Of a DNA stretch of 64,000 nt, positions 32,872-44,282 are shown piece after piece (position 1 is the first letter of the stretch; every line of letters starts with the position of its first letter). Below the pieces are notes generated by a model that did no database searches, had not been told where the DNA came from, and worked only from the letters and a program-made list of their open reading frames with translations. Source of the stretch: Burkholderia sp. Bp9142. GTDB taxonomy: Bacteria; Pseudomonadota; Gammaproteobacteria; Burkholderiales; Burkholderiaceae. The stretch is taken from NCBI RefSeq assembly GCF_003853415.1, contig NZ_QTPP01000005.1:1-64000 (forward strand). The letters are read 5' to 3'. A program made the position numbers and the translations under genes.

Positions 32872-32902
32872 ATATCGGCGGACGGGCGGTGCCGGGCGCC
32901 GC

Positions 32903-33103
32903 TCAACTGTCGTGGCGGCCGTCGGTGCCGTCTTCCTCCGACGACGGACCTTCGTCGGAGGATCCGCCGATCCGGTACTTTTCTGCGGCCCATGCGCCGA
33001 GGTCGAGCTGCTTGCAGCGGGCCGAACAGAAGGGGCGGAACTTGTTTTCAGGTGTCCAGCGCACTTCTGCGCCGCACGAAGGACATTTCACAACGGTAGT
33101 CAT
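32903..33103 (-). CDS. yacG: DNA gyrase inhibitor YacG
   Basis: This 66-aa zinc protein has the four cysteines in CPSCG and CSARCK. The acidic C-terminal tail is rich in S, D, E and G. In E. coli YacG binds GyrB and inhibits gyrase. It is the last gene of the pilB-pilC-pilD-coaE-zapD-yacG run, 28 bp after zapD. The DNA encoding the acidic tail contains an 11-bp perfect inverted repeat (32934-32962), described under findings. Confidence 0.93.
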   Translation of the reverse strand: MTTVVKCPSCGAEVRWTPENKFRPFCSARCKQLDLGAWAAEKYRIGGSSDEGPSSEEDGTDGRHDS

Positions 33104-33131
33104 ACGAAAGCGTCGAACCGGCGCACGGCCG

Positions 33132-33899
<768 letters not shown>

Positions 33900-33996
33900 C
33901 TAGGGTAGGGATTGAAACAATGCAGGACATTCTAATGCTCACGCTCTACCCTAGCAACGCACCAATTTCGTACACCATCACGATCTCGCGCGGTGG

Positions 33997-34605
33997 TCAG
34001 CGCGCGGCGGCCGCGAATCCGAGATAGCGTTGGTGCAGTGCATCGACCTGCGCGGCGAGCGCTTCGGGTGTCGTCGCATCGTTGACGATCACGTCGTCGG
34101 CCGCCGCGAGACGCGCTTCACGCGTCGCCTGTCGTGCGATGATCGCTTCGACCTGTTCGCGCGTGAAACCATTGCGCCGCATCACACGTGCAATCTGCGT
34201 TTCGACCGGGCAGTCGACGACCAGTACGCGATCGCTGCGCGCCTTCCAATTACCTGACTCCACGAGCAGCGGTACGACGAAGATCACGTACGGGCCCTGC
34301 GCTTCGCGGGCCTCGCGATCGGTCTCCGCGCGGATCAGCGGATGCGTGATCGCTTCGAGGCGCCGGCGTGCGTCGTCGTCGCTGAAAATCAGTGCGCGCA
34401 TCTTCGCGCGATCGAGCGAGCCGTCGGCCGCGACGAAGTCCGGTCCGAATGCGTGCTCGATCGCGGGCATCGCGAGACCGGCCGGTGCGGTGATGCGGTG
34501 CGCGATCAGGTCGGTATCGACGAGCGATGTACCGCGTGCGGCGAACATATCGGCGACGGTCGTTTTGCCGCTGCCGATGCCGCCGGTGAGTCCTATTGCA
34601 AACAT
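33997..34605 (-). CDS. coaE: Dephospho-CoA kinase
   Basis: The 202-aa P-loop kinase carries out the last step of coenzyme A synthesis, phosphorylating the 3'-hydroxyl of the ribose of dephospho-CoA. The P-loop GGIGSGKTT lies at residues 8-16, and the region [10 protein letters not shown] near residue 30 is a family feature. I chose the ATG at 34605 (MFAIGLTGG), with CGGAGG upstream. A longer frame adds 20 residues of unlikely sequence. It follows pilD by 84 bp. Confidence 0.95.
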   Translation of the reverse strand: MFAIGLTGGIGSGKTTVADMFAARGTSLVDTDLIAHRITAPAGLAMPAIEHAFGPDFVAADGSLDRAKMRALIFSDDDARRRLEAITHPLIRAETDREAREAQGPYVIFVVPLLVESGNWKARSDRVLVVDCPVETQIARVMRRNGFTREQVEAIIARQATREARLAAADDVIVNDATTPEALAAQVDALHQRYLGFAAAAR

Positions 34606-34689
34606 GTGAGCCTCCGCCGGGCCGCCACGAGGAAGCAAGTCGCCTCCCCGCGACGCAGCGAACAAAGCGGACGCGGGCGGTGCGTCATG

Positions 34690-35601
34690 TCAGCCGCCGA
34701 GCGCCGAATAGAAGGGGGTACCGAAAAACAGCGTGGCGACGCCGCCTGCCGCGAGGAACGGGCCGAACGGAATCGGCTCCTCGAAGCGCATGCGTCCGCG
34801 CCAGGTCGCGACGAGCCCGACGATCGCGCCCGTTACCGCGGCAAACAGCACGACCTGCGGCAGCGCGGCCCAGCCCATCCATGCGCCGAGCGCGGCGAGC
34901 AGCTTCAGGTCGCCGAAGCCGATGCCCTCGATGCCGCGCAGCCATTTGAACAGCCAGTAGATCGACCACAGGAACAGGTAGCCGGCCATCGCGCCGACCA
35001 CGGCCGAACGCAGCGACGTGAACGTGCCGCCGAGGTTCAGTGCAAGCCCCGCCCACAGCAGCGGCAGCGTCATCGAATCGGGCAGGTAGCCGGTCCGGAT
35101 ATCGATTGCGCTCATCGCCAGCAGCGCGGTGCAGAGTCCGAACGCGGCGAGTGCGGCGACGGTGGGGCCGAACGCGGCGAGCGACCCGGCGGCGAGCAGC
35201 GCACCCGCGAGCTCGACGAGCGGATAGCGCGCGCCGATCGCATGGCCGCACTGGCGGCAGCGCCCGCGCAACATCAGATAGCTGACGAGCGGGATGTTTT
35301 CCCACGCGCGCAGCACGTGACCGCAGTGCGGGCAGGCACTGCGCGGGCGCCACAGATCGTAGTGCTGCGGATAGCCGTCGTCCGGCGGTGCGCTCGCGCT
35401 GCCGGTCGCTTCGGCGATTTCGGCCTGCCATGCACGCTGCATCATCACCGGGATCCGGTGTACGACGACATTCACGAAGCTGCCGACGCACAGGCCGAGC
35501 ACGACGGCGAATGCATACTGCACCGCGGGCGGCAGCATCGCCAGCGCGAGCAACGTGCCGTCGGGCGAATCGAAAACGGTGGTCAGGGGCGCGGGCGTCA
35601 T
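34690..35601 (-). CDS. pilD: Prepilin peptidase / N-methyltransferase
   Basis: This 303-aa inner-membrane aspartic protease cleaves and methylates type IV prepilins and pseudopilins. The CxxC pairs C90/C93 and C115/C118 are a zinc site. The catalytic aspartates are in AIDIRTGYLPD (D167) and GFGDLK (D231), each in the conserved context. About eight membrane helices are predicted by eye. It is the third gene of pilB-pilC-pilD. As the general processing enzyme it can also serve type II secretion pseudopilins encoded elsewhere. Confidence 0.95.
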   Translation of the reverse strand: MTPAPLTTVFDSPDGTLLALAMLPPAVQYAFAVVLGLCVGSFVNVVVHRIPVMMQRAWQAEIAEATGSASAPPDDGYPQHYDLWRPRSACPHCGHVLRAWENIPLVSYLMLRGRCRQCGHAIGARYPLVELAGALLAAGSLAAFGPTVAALAAFGLCTALLAMSAIDIRTGYLPDSMTLPLLWAGLALNLGGTFTSLRSAVVGAMAGYLFLWSIYWLFKWLRGIEGIGFGDLKLLAALGAWMGWAALPQVVLFAAVTGAIVGLVATWRGRMRFEEPIPFGPFLAAGGVATLFFGTPFYSALGG

Positions 35602-35646
35602 GGGGCTCGGGTTCGGGCTTGAAAGGCGACAGAATCGGTTGCGATG

Positions 35647-36861
35647 CTACACCACGTTGCCCAACTGAAGGATGGGCAGATACATCGCGATCACGAGGCC
35701 GCCGACGAGTGCGCCCAGCACGATCACGATCAGCGGCTCGCCGAGTGCGGCAAGCGCATCGAGACGTGCGTCGAGCTGGCGCTCGCAGAGTGCTGCGATG
35801 TCGGCGAGCATCGTGTCGAGTGCGCCGGTTTCCTCGGCGACGGCGATTGGTTGCACGACGTCGTCCGGGAAGCAGCCCGCCGCGTGCATCGCATCGGCAA
35901 GACGCGCGCCGCGCAGCACGCGCGTGGCGATCTGCGCCGTGGCCTGTTCGAACACCGGGTGGCCGGCCGTGCGTTCGAGCGTGGCGAATGCATCGGCAAG
36001 CGGTACGCCGGCACCGAGCAGCGTGGCAAGCGAGCGGCACCAGCGTGCGGTCGCGAACCGCGTGAGCGCGCTGCCGACGAACGGCGCATTCAGCACGTGC
36101 CGCGCGGCCATGTAGCGCAGCGATGGCGAGCGCCGCAGCGCGTGGCGTGCGGCGAGCCCCGCCGCTGCTGCGCCGGCGACGAACGTGCCGCCCCAGGCCG
36201 ATGTCGCGGAGGAAAGGGCGAGCAGGGCGCGGGTGGGTGCCGGCAGTGCCGCGCCGAAGCCGTCGAAGATCTGCCGGAACGTCGGCACGACCCATACCAT
36301 CAGCGCGGCCGAGATCGCGAGCGCGAACACGATGACGGCGACCGGGTAGGCAAGCGCGGCACGCAGCTTGCGCCATTGCACGTCGGCGCGTTCGCGGTGC
36401 TCCGCGACGCGGGTCAGCACGGTGCCGAGCGCGCCTGACGCTTCGCCCACCTCGATCAGCTGGCGATACAGCGTGCCGAATTGGGAAGGATAGCGTGCAA
36501 GTGCGGCGGCGAAGCGCTGCCCGCCGACGATCTCGCGCGCGAGACCCGCGGCGATGCGCGGCAGCCCGTCGTGCGTACGGGTGCGGGCGAGCATCTCGAG
36601 CGACGGTGCGAGCGGCAGTCCGGCCTGCAGCAGGCTCGCGAGCTGACGCGTGAAACGCGTGATCTCCCGTGCGCCGGCTGTCGGTGGCCGGGCCGTGCCG
36701 CGGATGTCGAGCGACAGCACCGCGACGCCGTCGCGCGCGAGCGCTGCACGTGCGGCGGCTGCGTCGAATGCGATGATGCTTCCGCGGCACGGTGTGCCGT
36801 CGCGACGACGGCCGCGCCACGCGAAGCGGGTCTCGTGCGGCGGTGCATGCATTGCGATCAC
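35647..36861 (-). CDS. pilC: Type IV pilus / type II secretion inner-membrane platform protein (PilC/GspF)
   Basis: This 404-aa protein has two repeats of the GspF domain with cytoplasmic parts and three membrane segments (around residues 160-190, 215-235 and 370-395). Signatures include FTRQLASLLQAGLPL near residue 70 and the second-repeat RWCRSLATLLGAGVPL. It is the platform that PilB turns to assemble pili. The GTG at 36861 overlaps the pilB stop codon as GTGA; an ATG at 36852 is an alternative three codons in. No pilin genes are adjacent. Confidence 0.93.
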   Translation of the reverse strand: MIAMHAPPHETRFAWRGRRRDGTPCRGSIIAFDAAAARAALARDGVAVLSLDIRGTARPPTAGAREITRFTRQLASLLQAGLPLAPSLEMLARTRTHDGLPRIAAGLAREIVGGQRFAAALARYPSQFGTLYRQLIEVGEASGALGTVLTRVAEHRERADVQWRKLRAALAYPVAVIVFALAISAALMVWVVPTFRQIFDGFGAALPAPTRALLALSSATSAWGGTFVAGAAAAGLAARHALRRSPSLRYMAARHVLNAPFVGSALTRFATARWCRSLATLLGAGVPLADAFATLERTAGHPVFEQATAQIATRVLRGARLADAMHAAGCFPDDVVQPIAVAEETGALDTMLADIAALCERQLDARLDALAALGEPLIVIVLGALVGGLVIAMYLPILQLGNVV

Positions 36862-38135
36862 GCGTCAGGCGTCGCGGCCAGCGCTTCCGCGACGCTCGTC
36901 GTGCCGTCGCGAACGTGCGCGAGTGCCGCGTCACGCAAACTGCGCACGCCTTCTGCCGCCGCGCATCGCGCGAGCGCGCCGACGCTTGCGCGCGCGACGA
37001 TGCGCTCGGCCATCTCGGGCGAAACCGGCATCGTCTGATGCAGGCCGACCCGGCCTCGATAACCGATACCGTGACAAGCGGCACAGCCTTGCGCGACGAA
37101 CGGGCGCCATCCGGATGCCAGCGCCGCCGAATCGCAGCCCGCATCGCGCAGCGCGCGCGCCGGCGCGTCGGAACGCACACGGCAGGTGACGCACAGACGG
37201 CGGACGAGACGTTGCGCGGTGACGAGGCGCAACGCGGCCGCCAGGTTGTACGGCGCGACGCCGATGTCGAGCAGTCGCGCGACGGCTGCCGGCGCGTCGT
37301 TCGTGTGCAGCGTCGACAGCACGAGGTGCCCGGTCTGCGCGGCCTTGATCGCGACGTCGGCCGTTTCCGCATCGCGAATCTCGCCGACCATGATGACGTC
37401 CGGGTCCTGGCGCAGCAGCGCGCGCAGCGCAGTGGCGAAGGTGAGCCCGGCTTTCTCCGCCACGCCGACCTGGTTGATGCCATCGAGCTGAATCTCGGCC
37501 GGATCCTCGACCGTGCATACGTTGTGCGCGTCGCGATCGAGCATCTGCAGCGCGCAGTAGAGCGACAGTGTCTTGCCGCTGCCGGTCGGACCGGTGACGA
37601 GCACGAGACCGTGAGGCGTGCGTATTGCGGCCTCCATCGCCGCGGCCTGCCGCGCGTCGAAGCCGAGGCGCGCGAGCGTGAGATCGGGCGGCAGCGTTTC
37701 GAGGCGGCGCAGCACGAGCTTCTCGCCGAACAGCGTGGGCAGCGAGCTGACCCGGTAGTCGCCTCGCAGGCCGCCGTCGACCGCGATGCGCAGCCGGCCG
37801 TCCTGCGGAAGCCGGCGCTCGGCGATGTCCATGCGGGCGAGCACCTTGATCCGCGTCACGAGCGCGTCGCGCAGATGAGCGGGCGGCCGCACGTGTTCAT
37901 GCAGGACGCCGTCGATGCGCAGGCGAATGCGCCAGCCCGCTTCGAACGGTTCGACGTGGATGTCGGACGCGTCGCGCACGCGGGCGGCGTGCAGCGTGTC
38001 GGTCAGCAGCCGTACGGCGGGCGAGTCGTCGAGTTGCGTCGCATCGAGCGAGCGGGGTGTTTCAGCGGGCGATGCGTCGGTGGTGACAGGCGGCCGCTGC
38101 GTGCGCAGCGGCGCCCCGGGAGATGGGAAGTGCAT
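36858..38135 (-). CDS. pilB: Type IV pilus / type II secretion assembly ATPase (PilB/GspE)
   Basis: This 425-aa hexameric traffic ATPase powers pilus assembly. It has Walker A GPTGSGKT (182-189), Asp box, Walker B IMVGEIRDAETAD near residue 250 and the His box TLHTNDA. A tetra-cysteine metal site, CVTC and CAAC, is near residues 330-370. At 425 aa it is about 140 residues shorter than P. aeruginosa PilB, so the N-terminal domain is largely missing. An ATG at 38135 was chosen over a GTG at 38147. Confidence 0.92.
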   Translation of the reverse strand: MHFPSPGAPLRTQRPPVTTDASPAETPRSLDATQLDDSPAVRLLTDTLHAARVRDASDIHVEPFEAGWRIRLRIDGVLHEHVRPPAHLRDALVTRIKVLARMDIAERRLPQDGRLRIAVDGGLRGDYRVSSLPTLFGEKLVLRRLETLPPDLTLARLGFDARQAAAMEAAIRTPHGLVLVTGPTGSGKTLSLYCALQMLDRDAHNVCTVEDPAEIQLDGINQVGVAEKAGLTFATALRALLRQDPDVIMVGEIRDAETADVAIKAAQTGHLVLSTLHTNDAPAAVARLLDIGVAPYNLAAALRLVTAQRLVRRLCVTCRVRSDAPARALRDAGCDSAALASGWRPFVAQGCAACHGIGYRGRVGLHQTMPVSPEMAERIVARASVGALARCAAAEGVRSLRDAALAHVRDGTTSVAEALAATPDA

Positions 38136-38217
38136 GTGAGCCGGCACGCTGCCGCCTGTTGATCGTGACCGGCAAATGGTCGCGTATCGCGAGCGGCGCC
38201 GACAGTCGGCCGTTCGG

Positions 38218-39507
38218 CTAGCGCGTGGCGGCGCGTGCGCGCGAGCTGCGCGGCTTGAAGAGCTTGACGGTGCGCACGGCCTGGTCGTCGCTGCGCATGA
38301 CCTCGAGCATCGTGTCGCGGATTTTCATGCACACGTCGCCTTCGGGAATTTCCTCGAGGATCTCGAGGATCAGGCCGTTCAGCGTCTTCGGTCCGTCGGT
38401 CGGCAGTTGCAGGTGCAGCCAGCGGTTCAGTTCGCGCAGCGGCGTGCTGGCGGCGACGATGCATTCGCCATTTTCGTCCCAGCCGCCCGCGCGTTCGCCG
38501 CGCGGCATCGACGTCGTGAATTCGCCGATCAGTTCCTCGATGATGTCCTCGGGCGTGACGAGCCCCTCGAGTTCGCCGTACTCGTTGACGACGAGCGCAG
38601 TGCGCTGCCGGCTTTCCTGGAAGTACTGGAGTTGCTGGACGACCGGCGTGCCCGACGGCACGTAGTACGGCTCGGCAAGCAGCGTGCGCAACGTTTCGCG
38701 GTCGAAATCCTGGTTGTGCAGCGCGGTGAGCGTCTTGCGGACGTGCAGCACGCCGAGCACCTTGTCGATGTCGCCTTCGTAGACGACCAGGCGGTTGTGA
38801 TAGCAGGTCTCGAGCTGATGCAGGATGTCGTCGAGCGGCGCGTAGAAGTTGAGCGACTCGATCTGGCGGCGCGGCACCATCACGTCGTCGACCGTGATGT
38901 TCTCGAGGTCGAACAGGTTGAGCAGGATGCTGCGGTGCTTGGTCGGCATGAAGCTGCTCGACTCGAGCACGATCGCGCGCAGCTCATCGGCGGACATCCG
39001 CTGGTCGCGGCCCTTCTTCGTATTGATGCGCAGCACCCAGAGCACGCCGTTCGCCAGCGCGTTGACGAACCAGACGACCGGCTTGAACACGCGCATCAGC
39101 GGCGCGATCACGAGACTCGCGGGCAGCGCGATGCGCTCGGGAAAGGTCGCGCCGACGATCTTCGGCGCGATTTCCGCGAACACGATGATCAGGAACGCGA
39201 CGATGGCGGTCGCGATCGACAGCGCGAGGTTGTTACGGCCGAACGTGTGCAGCGCGAGCGACGTCGTGAGGACCGGGATGATCGTGTTGAACAGGTTGTT
39301 GCCGATCAGGATCACGCTGAGTAGCAGGTCGGTGCGCGTGAGCAGACCCTGCGTGGTTTTCGCGCCGAGCACGCCCTGGCCGGCGAGGTGCTTCAGCCGA
39401 TGGCGATTGAGCGCCATCATCGCGGTCTCGGAAATGGAAAAGAAGCTGGAGCAGAGGAGAAGCAGGAAGACGGCGCTGATTTGCGCCCATAAGGGAATTT
39501 GGTCCAC
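38218..39507 (-). CDS. CNNM/CorC-HlyC family membrane protein (DUF21, CBS pair, CorC domain)
   Basis: This 429-aa protein has an N-terminal DUF21 domain with three or four membrane helices (SFFSISETAMMALNRHRL near residue 22 is a signature). A CBS-domain pair follows (VDDVMVPRRQIESL to VTPEDIIEELIGE, about residues 205-330), and a C-terminal CorC_HlyC domain. Family members are linked to Mg2+ or Co2+ export and metal tolerance; substrate cannot be read here. The GTG start at 39507 places the first helix at the N-terminus. It is upstream of, and 70 bp from, pilB. Confidence 0.9.
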   Translation of the reverse strand: MDQIPLWAQISAVFLLLLCSSFFSISETAMMALNRHRLKHLAGQGVLGAKTTQGLLTRTDLLLSVILIGNNLFNTIIPVLTTSLALHTFGRNNLALSIATAIVAFLIIVFAEIAPKIVGATFPERIALPASLVIAPLMRVFKPVVWFVNALANGVLWVLRINTKKGRDQRMSADELRAIVLESSSFMPTKHRSILLNLFDLENITVDDVMVPRRQIESLNFYAPLDDILHQLETCYHNRLVVYEGDIDKVLGVLHVRKTLTALHNQDFDRETLRTLLAEPYYVPSGTPVVQQLQYFQESRQRTALVVNEYGELEGLVTPEDIIEELIGEFTTSMPRGERAGGWDENGECIVAASTPLRELNRWLHLQLPTDGPKTLNGLILEILEEIPEGDVCMKIRDTMLEVMRSDDQAVRTVKLFKPRSSRARAATR

Positions 39508-39614
39508 GCGTCAGAAGGGCAGTGAAGGACAGGGATGGAGGAAATATAGCAGAGGCCGGCGGCCGGGATGTGTCGTGCGTGGCACGAGGGTTCACGCGAC
39601 CAGGTAAAAAAGGC

Positions 39615-39648
39615 AAAAAAAAACCGTGCACATGGTGCACGGTTTTTT
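39615..39648. terminator. Terminator of tRNA-Pro (minus), also usable on plus
   Basis: CCGTGCAC and GTGCACGG form the stem with A and T tracts on both sides. It begins 7 bp beyond the tRNA 3' end on the minus strand. Confidence 0.9.
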
Positions 39649-39654
39649 CAAATC

Positions 39655-39731
39655 TGGTCGGGGTGAGAGGATTCGAACCTCCGGCCTCTACGTCCCGAAC
39701 GTAGCGCTCTACCAGGCTAAGCTACACCCCG
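39655..39731 (-). tRNA. tRNA-Pro (anticodon CGG)
   Basis: The 77-nt gene on the minus strand has a 7-bp acceptor stem (CGGGGTG/CACCCCG), the D arm AGCTTAGCCTGGTAGAGC, an anticodon arm with CGG in TTCGGGA and the TTCGAATCC T loop. A discriminator A is followed by an encoded CCA. It decodes CCG, a common proline codon in this GC-rich genome. No integrated element is seen at its 3' end. Confidence 0.96.
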
Positions 39732-39877
39732 ATTTGGACTCTTCCGACTTCGCCGTCTTCTTCAAGACCGCTGCGTCGTCGAGCAAGAACATAACTATAA
39801 CGATGTTTTTTCGAAAAGGGAAGACCTTGGCGAAGAAATTTTTCGAGACAGGCTATCGCTTCTCGTTCGCGGCGCGT

Positions 39878-40873
39878 TTACGACTGCCGCGACGTCGAGT
39901 ACGAACACAACGCGAGCAGGCTTTCCTTGTAGATCGAATCCGGGAACGCCGTGATCGCGGCAGCAGCGGCCTGTGCTTCCTGGCGCGCGCATTCGAGCGT
40001 ATGGTCGAGCGCGCCCGAACGCGTGATCGCATCGAAAATCGTGTCGAAGCGATCGGTGCCGCCTTGTTCGATTGCCTCGCGTGCGAGCGCAGACTGTTCG
40101 GGCGTGCCGCGTTCGATCAGATAGATGAGCGGCAGCGTCGGCTTGCCTTCGCGCAGGTCGTCGCCGGCATTCTTGCCCATCGCTTCGGCCGTCCCCGCGT
40201 AGTCGAGCCAGTCGTCCATGATCTGGAACGCGGTGCCGATCCGGCGGCCGTATTCGGCCGCGGCGGCTTCGGTCGGCGCATCGGCGCCGGCGAGCACCGC
40301 GCCCAGGCGGGCCGATGCTTCGAACAGTTTCGCCGTCTTGTAGCGGATCACCTGCATGTAGCGCGTCTCGTCGACGTCCGCGTCGTGCATGTTCAGAAGT
40401 TGCAGCACTTCGCCTTCGGAAATGATCGTCGTCGCTTCCGACAGAATTTCCATCACGCGCATCTTGCCGACGCCGACCATCATCTCGAACGAGCGCGAAT
40501 AGAGATAGTCGCCTACCAGCACGCTTGCCGCGTTGCCGAACAGCGCGTTGGCCGTCTGGCGGCCGCGACGCAGTTCGGATTCGTCGACGACGTCGTCATG
40601 CAGCAGCGTGGCCGTGTGGATGAACTCGACGACGGCGGCCAGCACGTGCCGCTGGTGCGACGTCTCGCCGAGCGCGCCGGCGACGAGCAACAGCAGGGCC
40701 GGACGCAGCCGCTTGCCGCCCGCGCCGATGATGTACTCGGCGATCTGGTTGATCAGCAGCACGTCGGACGCGAGGCTTTGCCGGATAACGCGATTCACCT
40801 GCTCCATGTCGCTGGCGATCGGAGCGAGCAGGTGGGCGGCGCTGAGTGTGGGGGAGGCGGTGGACGACGACAT
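39878..40873 (-). CDS. ispB: Octaprenyl diphosphate synthase
   Basis: This 331-aa trans-prenyltransferase makes the octaprenyl side chain of ubiquinone-8. The first aspartate-rich motif LLHDDVVDES spans residues 91-99 and the second is DDWLDY near residue 220. GGKRLRPALLLL near residue 52 is the substrate-binding lysine region. The small residues upstream of the first motif fit a long-chain product. It is divergent from rplU across 210 bp, an arrangement common in proteobacteria. Confidence 0.94.
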   Translation of the reverse strand: MSSSTASPTLSAAHLLAPIASDMEQVNRVIRQSLASDVLLINQIAEYIIGAGGKRLRPALLLLVAGALGETSHQRHVLAAVVEFIHTATLLHDDVVDESELRRGRQTANALFGNAASVLVGDYLYSRSFEMMVGVGKMRVMEILSEATTIISEGEVLQLLNMHDADVDETRYMQVIRYKTAKLFEASARLGAVLAGADAPTEAAAAEYGRRIGTAFQIMDDWLDYAGTAEAMGKNAGDDLREGKPTLPLIYLIERGTPEQSALAREAIEQGGTDRFDTIFDAITRSGALDHTLECARQEAQAAAAAITAFPDSIYKESLLALCSYSTSRQS

Positions 40874-40999
40874 GATGATCGAAATGGGTGATGCGGCGGA
40901 TTATAAGTCGAATCCGAGATATCCCGGTCTGTCGGACGTGCCCGCACCGTGATTTTGGCCGTCCGGCCGGCGCTTGCGCGCGGCAATCGTGGATCGGCT

Positions 41000-41028
41000 T
41001 TGACTTGGGCGCTAACCCCATGTATAGT
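41000..41028 (+). promoter_or_regulatory. Sigma-70-type promoter of rplU-rpmA
   Basis: A -35 TTGACT (41000-41005) and a -10 TATAGT (41023-41028) are separated by exactly 17 bp, the best sigma-70 match in the window. The expected transcription start is near 41035, giving a leader of about 50 nt before rplU. Confidence 0.85.
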
Positions 41029-41083
41029 CACGTGTTTTCCGCGCGTGGTGTGCGGAAAAATTGGATCCAGAGTGAGGTTCTCA

Positions 41084-41395
41084 ATGTACGCGGTCATAAA
41101 AACCGGCGGCAAGCAGTACAAGGTTGCCGTTGGCGAAAAACTCAAAGTAGAACAGATACCGGCTGACATTGACGCTGAAATCACGCTCGACCAGGTTCTC
41201 GCAGTGGGCGAAGGCGAATCGATTAAGTTCGGTACGCCGCTGGTCAGTGGGGCTTCCGTCAAGGCCACCGTCGTATCGCACGGTCGTCATGCCAAGGTCA
41301 CCATCTTCAAGATGCGTCGCCGGAAGCACTACCAAAAGCACGGCGGCCACCGCCAGAACTACACTGAGCTGCGCATCGACGCGATCAACGCGTAA
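41084..41395 (+). CDS. rplU: 50S ribosomal protein L21
   Basis: The 103-aa protein matches L21 throughout. It begins [14 protein letters not shown] and ends with the basic [17 protein letters not shown] segment that contacts 23S rRNA. It is the first gene of rplU-rpmA, followed after 24 bp by rpmA. Confidence 0.98.
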   Translation: MYAVIKTGGKQYKVAVGEKLKVEQIPADIDAEITLDQVLAVGEGESIKFGTPLVSGASVKATVVSHGRHAKVTIFKMRRRKHYQKHGGHRQNYTELRIDAINA

Positions 41396-41419
41396 GCGCC
41401 TCGGTAAAGGAGCAATCAG

Positions 41420-41683
41420 ATGGCACACAAAAAGGCAGGCGGCTCTTCCCGGAACGGCCGCGACTCCGAGTCGAAACGTCTCGGCGTGAAAGTGTACGGC
41501 GGCCAGGCGATCAACGCCGGCGGCATCATCGTGCGTCAGCGCGGTACGCGCATGCACGCTGGCGAGAACGTCGGCATGGGCAAGGATCACACCCTGTTCG
41601 CGCTGGTCGACGGTCACGTCAAGTTCGCGACCAAGGGCGCGGACAAGAAGCATCTGGTCATCGTCGTCCCGGCGGCTGCCTAA
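41420..41683 (+). CDS. rpmA: 50S ribosomal protein L27
   Basis: The 87-aa protein begins [16 protein letters not shown]. Its flexible N-terminal arm reaches the peptidyl-transferase centre. The sequence [19 protein letters not shown] is characteristic. AAAGGAG lies upstream of the ATG. A strong terminator follows. Confidence 0.98.
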
Positions 41684-41711
41684 GTTCAGGCACCCACGGG
41701 CTTCGTAGCCG

Positions 41712-41744
41712 AAAGGCCCCGCAGTCTTCGCGGGGCCTTTTTTT
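41712..41744 (+). terminator. Terminator after rpmA
   Basis: AAAGGCCCCG and CGGGGCCTTT pair across a nine-base loop, followed by TTTT. It lies about 28 bp after the rpmA stop codon, so obgE has its own promoter or is expressed by readthrough. Confidence 0.93.
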
Positions 41745-41867
41745 ATTTGGCCGCCGGGCGCATGTGCGCGCCGGCGGCTGTCGCGCAACGGCGGGCAATC
41801 GGCCGAATGGCAGATTGTTCAAGCGCGCCGGCGCGCGGCACAATAGCGGAAATACTGGTCGGAGTGA

Positions 41868-42983
<1,116 letters not shown>

Positions 42984-43073
42984 GCGGGCCCGAAACGCAC
43001 CGGGCGTCGGGCCCGGTGCCGGAATTCAATCGCGCCCGGCCGGGCAGGCAGCAGATACAGGAGACAGCGCACG

Positions 43074-44192
43074 ATGCGTTCGATCATCGCGGACTCAAAG
43101 CGATTGGTGGTGAAGGTGGGCTCGAGCCTCGTGACCAACGACGGCAAGGGGCTCGATCATGCTGCAATCGGCCGCTGGGCGGCCCAGATTGCCGCGCTGC
43201 GCGTGCAGGGCAAGGAAGTGGTGCTCGTCAGTTCGGGTGCGATCGCCGAAGGGATGCAGCGGCTCGGCTGGAGCAAGCGTCCGCGCGAGATCGACGAGTT
43301 GCAGGCCGCCGCCGCGGTCGGCCAGATGGGGCTCGCGCAAGTCTATGAAAGCCGCTTTACCGAGCATGACATCCGTACCGCGCAGATCCTGCTCACGCAC
43401 GCCGACCTCGCGGATCGCGAACGCTACCTGAATGCGCGCTCGACGCTGCTCACGCTGCTGCGGCTCGGCGTCGTGCCGATCATCAACGAGAACGACACGG
43501 TCGTCACCGACGAAATCAAGTTCGGCGACAACGACACGCTCGGCGCGCTCGTCGCGAACCTGATCGAAGGCGATGCGCTGATCATCCTGACCGACCAGTC
43601 GGGGCTGTTCACCGCCGATCCGCGCAAGGATCCGAACGCGACACTGGTCGCGGAAGCCAGCGCGGGCGCACCGGAGCTCGAGGCGATGGCGGGCGGAGCC
43701 GGCTCGAGCCTCGGCCGTGGCGGGATGCTGACGAAGATCCTGGCCGCGAAGCGCGCGGCGCACAGCGGCGCGAACACCGTGATCGCGAGCGGCCGCGAAG
43801 CCGGCGTGCTGGTGCGGCTGGCGGCGGGCGAGGCGATCGGCACGCAGCTGATCGCGCGCACCGCACGGATGGCGGCACGCAAGCAATGGATGGCCGATCA
43901 CCTGCAGGTGCGCGGGCACGTGGTGATCGATGCGGGCGCGGTCGAGAAGCTGACGGCCGGCGGCAAGAGCCTGCTGCCGATCGGCGTGATCGGCGTGCAG
44001 GGCGCGTTCGCGCGCGGCGAGGTGATCGCGTGCGTCGGTCCCGACGGACGTGAAGTGGCGCGCGGCCTCACGAACTACAGCAGCGCGGAAACGAAGCTGA
44101 TTCACCGCAAGCCGAGCGGCGAGATCGAGACGGTACTCGGCTACATGTTGGAGCCGGAGCTGATTCACCGCGACAACCTCGTGCTCGTGTGA
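43074..44192 (+). CDS. proB: Glutamate 5-kinase
   Basis: This 372-aa enzyme carries out the first step of proline synthesis, ATP-dependent phosphorylation of glutamate. The amino-acid kinase domain begins [12 protein letters not shown] and includes [11 protein letters not shown] near residue 143. A C-terminal PUA domain (about 285-372, [15 protein letters not shown]) is present, as in most proteobacteria. AGGAGA is upstream of the ATG. A bidirectional terminator separates it from the convergent lipoprotein gene. Confidence 0.97.
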   Translation: MRSIIADSKRLVVKVGSSLVTNDGKGLDHAAIGRWAAQIAALRVQGKEVVLVSSGAIAEGMQRLGWSKRPREIDELQAAAAVGQMGLAQVYESRFTEHDIRTAQILLTHADLADRERYLNARSTLLTLLRLGVVPIINENDTVVTDEIKFGDNDTLGALVANLIEGDALIILTDQSGLFTADPRKDPNATLVAEASAGAPELEAMAGGAGSSLGRGGMLTKILAAKRAAHSGANTVIASGREAGVLVRLAAGEAIGTQLIARTARMAARKQWMADHLQVRGHVVIDAGAVEKLTAGGKSLLPIGVIGVQGAFARGEVIACVGPDGREVARGLTNYSSAETKLIHRKPSGEIETVLGYMLEPELIHRDNLVLV

Positions 44193-44218
44193 CCGTCCGG
44201 CGAGACGTCGGCCGGCCA

Positions 44219-44251
44219 TGAAAAAGCCCGCATCGGAGGCGGGCTTTTTCA
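44219..44251. terminator. Bidirectional terminator between proB and the CNP1-like gene
   Basis: GAAAAAGCCCGC and GCGGGCTTTTTC form a stem around ATCGGAG. The A and T tracts on both strands fit termination of both convergent genes. Confidence 0.94.
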
Positions 44252-44282
44252 TGGCAACGGGCAGGTGGCCCGTGTCGCACGG

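Noticed and set aside
39655-39731. tRNA-Pro as an attachment site for an integrated element.
   Set aside because: No repeated tRNA 3' end, integrase or mobile gene is found beside it.
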